Below are positions 60,100-64,000 of a stretch of 64,000 bases of DNA, one piece after another. Numbering within the stretch: the stretch's first letter is position 1; each line of letters begins with the position of its first letter. The translations under genes were made by a program, and so were the position numbers. This DNA comes from Camellia lanceoleosa. Taxonomy: Eukaryota; Streptophyta; Magnoliopsida; Ericales; Theaceae. The notes beneath the pieces are model-generated. The model made no database searches. It saw nothing but the letters and a program-made list of their open reading frames with translations, and was not told the DNA's origin. The stretch spans positions 66,599,018-66,663,017 of the forward strand of contig CM045763.1 of assembly GCA_025200525.1 (NCBI GenBank), written 5' to 3'.

Positions 60100-63000
60100 T
60101 CAAGCGCAAGAATAAGAGGCCCTCTTCGTCCTCTTCGGCTGAGAAGTCCCTGCACCACCTCCACCAGCACCACCATCTGAATCGGAGCTGCTGTCCTCAG
60201 AACCCTCCTCAGCATCACCTCCGCCCTCAGAACCGGACTCAGAGTTATCCTCTCTGCCTGCAGATGTCTCTGACTGAGGATGTGCAGACTCCTCCTCCTC
60301 GCTGGACTCCTCGTCATCTATGACGGGTGCTCTGCGCTTGCCTCGTCTATAAGACGAGTCCCTTCTCCCAGCTCCTCGAGAAGGCTTGGATGGCTCGGCC
60401 TGTAGTGGTGGCCTCTGAAAAGGACAATTTGAGTACATTAGCCAACATGTATATCAGATGTAGAGACAAGAATGCTACATAGAGTGGGTGTATGCAGATA
60501 CAATGTATGAATATGGTGTGTGTCAGATGTGCTCACGACACAACAAGCAATGCAGTGAAATGGGTAAATACAGCATGTCATCAGAAGTATGATAAATGCA
60601 AGGAAATTGAAAAGCACCGAGACGCCGGCAATGAATAGCTGTGTCTCCCTCCGCAGAACTATGCCCTCGAGCGAGGCCACCACTCCGAGCATCTTATCCA
60701 TGTACTCGACGGGAGGCTGCAGATGCAAGTGCAAGTTATTAGTGAATGAATAAATGTCCAAATATCTGAGTGATAAATCAAAACTGTAAAGCATACCGGT
60801 GGCGAGTCAGGGTCTCTGACAAATCGGTGATCAGGCACTAGGAACTCCAATGGAATCGGGTAAGGTGACCCGTATCGCCATCCAGTCAACTCGGTTGGAA
60901 GATCTGGCCACCTGGCGTGCTGATAAGTTAGGGAAATCGGGGGAATCTATTTGGCCCCACTCCTCGATGTGCCGACCCTGCTAGTCGAAGAAATATCTGC
61001 AGCCTGGACTTGACTCGATGATGGCATACCAGCAGCCCTCCTAGTAGGAGTACGGACACCCATCAGTGGGGGCATCAGGTACGTGTGGCGGTAAGTCGCA
61101 TACTCCCCCTCCTCCGTGTGCAGAATGGCATCAGTACCCAACATAGCGATGTCAACCTCCTCGGGAGTGAGTCCCTTAGTGGATTGCATGTCATCTAGAG
61201 GTGCTGAGGAGATACTTTGATCAAGGACGCCCATCGTCTGATGCATGAAGCGGTCTCCCAGAAACCAGGCCCTCCCAACCGGTCCCTCAAATAAAATCCT
61301 GAATAGAAAAGTGCCCTACTCCCCAGAGAATCGGAAACAGACATCTCCTCCCAAGGGCGCCCACGGCTGCCAGGTGATCTGAGGATAACGAATGCATGAG
61401 TCAATCAGATATTGTAAATATGCAAAATGAATCAAAGCTGAAACTATGAAGAACTGAGAGTTCTGAATTACCTCGGTTGCCCGCACCATGTCAAAAAACT
61501 GCCGCAGGTAGGGCAGAGTCTCTTGAGCCTTCGTCCTTCATCGACCCTAAAAAACGTGAGAGTAAGGGATCATAAGAGGCGCCTCCACCTCGAACTCTGG
61601 GGCTAGCGTCAGAAAGTACGCGTAAACCCGTGGCTGTGAAAAAAAAAAAAAACAGGGCAGTGGCCATCAGAATATAAAATATACAGAAAATACAGAGTGC
61701 TAAGTACAGAATGTAGAATACAAAATGTAAAGTGTGCCGTGTGTAGTGTACAGATAATGAAAAGCAGAAATGTAAATCAAGAGGGTAGAAAGTACCTCCC
61801 AAGCTCTCCAGTAGCCACCAACTATGTTCCCCCATCCATGGGAGGTCGCGCTCATGTAGTAGTAAAGGATAGCCAAGCCGGGGCCACCCCAGTCATACTG
61901 GCTGACCTGTGATAGGTCTACCAAAGCACTGAGCAGATACAGGTCAACTGTGTTCCCCTATCGGAGAACAAAGTGGTCCTAAGGAGGAACATCAAAAAAC
62001 CTCGAGCGTACTGCTCTATCTCCTCGAGAGTCTCGGGCATAGTCCTCCTGTAATGCGCGGAAAACCAGGTATACCTAACTCTACCTGAAGATCTATCAGT
62101 CGGCGAGCGGGCTCCTAGCAGATGAATCCAAGCCGTCTCCCACTTGCCCATGTCTGCATCATATGGGATCGGCCGGTCTCCCACGTCAAGGATCGTCAGC
62201 ACGGCAAAGTCAAACGGGGTCATCGTCATATCCCCGGTAGCCGAAAAGTGGAACAAGTTGGTGGTGTCGCACCATCTCTCCATAAGAGCCCCCATCAAGG
62301 TCCTGCTCGCCGAGTAACATGATAGCCCTGTGCAGAAGGGTCCAAACCCTGCCTCGTCAACCACATGACGGACGGTCTCTGGGAGCTCCGCGTACCACTC
62401 CCTAGCGATGATCGAGCCATAGCCCCGTGTAACACGGGAAAATACCTGCATTCAGAATGAATTAATGTGTTCAGTTTCAAAATGAGAGTATGAGTTGTGT
62501 GCAAATCAAAGCGAATACAATGTTGTAGACTACGTGTTCATTATGAGCTGTGTGTTCAGAAATTGAAAAGTGTGAGCTGTGTGTTCAACACGAAGTATAT
62601 GAGCTGTGTGTTCAGAAATTGCAATGTGCAGGCTGTGTGTTCACTATCAAGAGTTTGGGCTGTGTGTTCAACTTTCAAAAACTGTGGGCTGTGTGTTCAC
62701 TATCAAAAGTTTGGGCTGTGTGTTCACCATCAAGAGTTTGGGCTGCGTGTTCAACTTTCAAAAAACAGTGGGCTGTGTGTTCACGTCAAGAGTTTGGACT
62801 ACATGTTCAACTTTCAAAAAACTGTGGGCTGTGTGTTCACCTCAAGAGTTTGGGCTGCGTGTTCAACTTTCAAAAACTATGGGCTGTGTGTTCACCTCAA
62901 GAGTTTGGGCTGCGTGTTCAACTTTCAAAAACTGTGGGTTGTGTGTTCCCTGTGTGTTTACCATCACAATGTGGGCTGTGTGTTCACAACAAAAAGTTTG

Positions 63001-63529
63001 AGCTACGTGTTCAGAAATTCAAATGCTAGAGCTGCGTGTTCAAAATGCAAACAGAATGTTGTGTTATAAACTGAGTGTTCAGAACAAGCTGTGTGCCGAC
63101 TCAACAGAATTCTGCGCTATGAGCTGTGTGCTAGAAACGAGAAAAGTCTGGTTATACATGGGCTGTGTGCCAGGTGGACCGGATGGTGTGTGAATGTGTT
63201 CAGAACGAGCAGATGAACATATATAGCGAAAACAGGAAATGCGCAAGAAATGCGAAATACATTGCAGAGAATGTAAAAATGAAGTACGTACCTCTCACGC
63301 ATGGTGAGAGAGGTGAGACTCCGGCTCCCGTAGCAGGAGATCCGCGGGTGCTCGTCGATCAAAATCAGTAAAATGGTAGAAAGTACTCGGGGGAAGGATA
63401 TGCTCCTGAGGATCGTACCTCTCGGGATCAAAGGGGCGAATCCTCGAAGGCAAGGATATAATTTCTAGCTCATCCCCGGCACCTGGAGGACCTCTACCAT
63501 GAGGAAAATGACCCGCCATTTCAAGAAAT
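60100..63529 (-). pseudogene. Antisense six-exon gene of element C encoding a plant mobile domain (PMD) protein
   Basis: Exons on minus: ~63519-63305 (start MAGHFPHGRGPPGAGDELEI), 62445-61796, 61633-61472, 61378-60797, 60716-60618, 60414-60100 (stop), about 670 residues. Exon 2 carries the PMD signature: GFGPFCTGLSCYSASRTLMG, ERWCDTTNLFHFSATGDMTM, FAVLTILDVGDRPIPYDADM; later YARGFLMFLL, YDWGGPGLAILYYYMSATS, TYLMPPLMGVRTPTRRAAG, and an acidic Ser/Glu-rich tail before PKRTKRAS. PMD proteins (MAIN/MAIL1 family) act in nuclear gene silencing, and PMDs also occur in transposable elements. Defects: frameshift near 61955 (one A missing after GGGG), TAG 61547-61549, TGA 61538-61540, TAG 61316-61318, TAG 60947-60949, and an unclear exon 1 donor. 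All other splice sites are GT-AG. Confidence 0.82.
62545..63080 (+). repeat. Minisatellite with conserved GGGCTGTGTGTTCA core in PMD intron 1
   Basis: About 20 copies of a G(A/G)GCTG(T/C)GTGTTCA core recur every 26-30 bp. The spacers alternate between ACTTTCAAAAACT and C(T)ATCAAGAGTTT types, so the higher-order unit is about 55 bp. Copies become more diverged at both ends. It lies in the first coding intron of the antisense PMD gene. The long plus-strand frames over it are an effect of the repeat. Confidence 0.9.
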
Positions 63530-63652
63530 CTGCAAAAAGGAGCAAAATGAGCGAAAATTGGAAAAAGTCAACAAAAGTCAACTCTCAGGAAATGAAAAAG
63601 TCAACAAAAGTCAACTCCTGAGAAAATGTTCCAAATGTCGATACAAACTTAC
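63530..63652 (-). promoter_or_regulatory. 5' UTR intron of the antisense PMD gene with four W-box cores
   Basis: A strong donor (AAG|GTAAGTTTGT, exon ends 63653) and acceptor (TTTTTGCAG|ATTTC, exon resumes 63529) flank this intron, 10 nt upstream of the ATG. It contains a 34 bp-spaced direct repeat (63562-63584, 63596-63618) with two TTGACTTTT units each on minus. Confidence 0.5.
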
Positions 63653-63653
63653 C

Positions 63654-64000
63654 TTAAGTGGTGAAAATGGAGAAAGGAGCTCCGAAATCAAATTTTAATC
63701 GGTCCAAAGTGAAGAAAACTAAAAGATTTTGCGAAATAACTTTGCGTGGGGCGTTGGAAAACGCGTATAGAGCGCAGATCTGAGAGAGAAAATGGTCTAG
63801 GAAGCAAGAGGGACTAATTTCGGACTTGAGGTTGTGAGCAAAAGTTTTTTGGCCAAGTACATTTAAAGATCCAAATGTAAAAAGACAAAACTGCCCCTAT
63901 TTTGGATGTGTGGTCACGAAGTGATTCTTTCCCTAGTAGGCCGACCATCCCCTTGCACAGCCCTGGTCGGTGACCTCCCTAGGTGGTCGGTGGCCCTCCT
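63654..64000. promoter_or_regulatory. Upstream region of the antisense PMD gene
   Basis: No coding sequence. 63938-63998 contains GGCCGACCA, TGGTCGGTGACC and GGTGGTCGGTGG motifs like those at 59340-59460 and 26060-26110. The element C 3' LTR start (TGTAGACACCCC) was not found before the window ends. Confidence 0.4.

Larger units (their letters stand above)
25346..64000 (+). mobile_element. Element C: Tat-lineage Ty3/gypsy retrotransposon, heavily interrupted, 3' LTR outside window
   Basis: LTRs start TGTAGACACCCC and end GGACGTCTACA. The internal region starts with a TGGCGACTCTGC primer site as in Ogre/Tat elements. Gene order is gag, protease with G-patch, RT, RNase H, a second RNase H and integrase, followed by two antisense spliced genes. 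Insertions at 26193-29935, 30303-32658, 37412-41139 and 44071-53841 break it up, three of them within its non-coding LTR or Gag linker. Without them the visible part is about 19 kb, in keeping with the giant Tat elements. All genes carry stops. Confidence 0.85.

Noticed and set aside
62497..63069. Long Cys-rich repetitive open frames in three plus-strand frames
   Set aside because: They are translations of the minisatellite; being open in all three frames is a result of unit composition, and the region is an intron of the antisense PMD gene.
62545..63080. Possible CRISPR-like array of short repeats and spacers
   Set aside because: Spacers are themselves repeats of two types, repeats vary in length and sequence, and the DNA is plant nuclear.
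60100..63519. Host PMD gene with neighbouring transposons
   Set aside because: It lies between pol and the expected 3' LTR of element C, antisense, with a second gene of the same orientation, the arrangement of element-borne genes; this holds unless the 3' LTR is found to be missing outside the window.

Overview
This is nuclear DNA from a flowering plant, probably a woody eudicot with a repeat-rich genome. The species cannot be fixed from the sequence. It holds one host gene, a TOPLESS-related co-repressor of TPR4 type with 16 visible exons. The rest is AT-rich intergenic DNA and a deep nest of Ty3/gypsy LTR retrotransposons. I saw no tRNA, rRNA, CRISPR array or prokaryotic operon.

Layout. 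1-9070: TPR4-like gene on the minus strand, 3' end outside the window, with three transposon insertions in introns. 9070-13667: AT-rich intergenic DNA with MITE-like hairpins and a long inverted repeat. 13668-24163: element A, a minus-strand Tekay-like element (PBS to tRNA-iMet, TSD CAACG) that keeps gag but no recognisable pol; its 5' LTR carries a further 1.1 kb insert. 24164-25345: remnant DNA with CACTA-like subterminal repeats. 25346-64000: element C, a plus-strand Tat-lineage element whose 3' LTR lies beyond the window.

Element C is broken up by later insertions. Its 5' LTR holds a reversed solo LTR of its own family (26193-29935) and a Tekay solo LTR (30303-32658, TSD CATAT). Its gag holds another solo LTR of its own family (37412-41139, TSD AATAT). 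Between protease and reverse transcriptase sits element B, a complete but decayed Tekay chromovirus (44071-53841, minus strand, chromodomain at its 3' end). Element C has gag, protease with a G-patch, RT, RNase H, a second archaeal-type RNase H and integrase, all with stop codons.

The most interesting part is the 3' third of element C. Downstream of pol are two spliced genes in antisense orientation, now pseudogenes. One encodes a plant mobile domain (PMD) protein (60100-63519). The other resembles an uncharacterised plant retroelement-associated protein (57986-59255). Both have GGTCGGC-GACCA palindromes upstream that also occur in the LTR of element C. Other unexplained structures are tandem RNA hairpins just after the pol stop, pairs of CGCTCGAGCG palindromes exactly 20 bp apart in all Tekay-family LTRs, and conserved LTR hairpins.

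The host gene has about five frame-breaking indels, mostly single-base losses in homopolymers, in otherwise conserved coding sequence. That pattern suggests uncorrected assembly errors more than true gene death.
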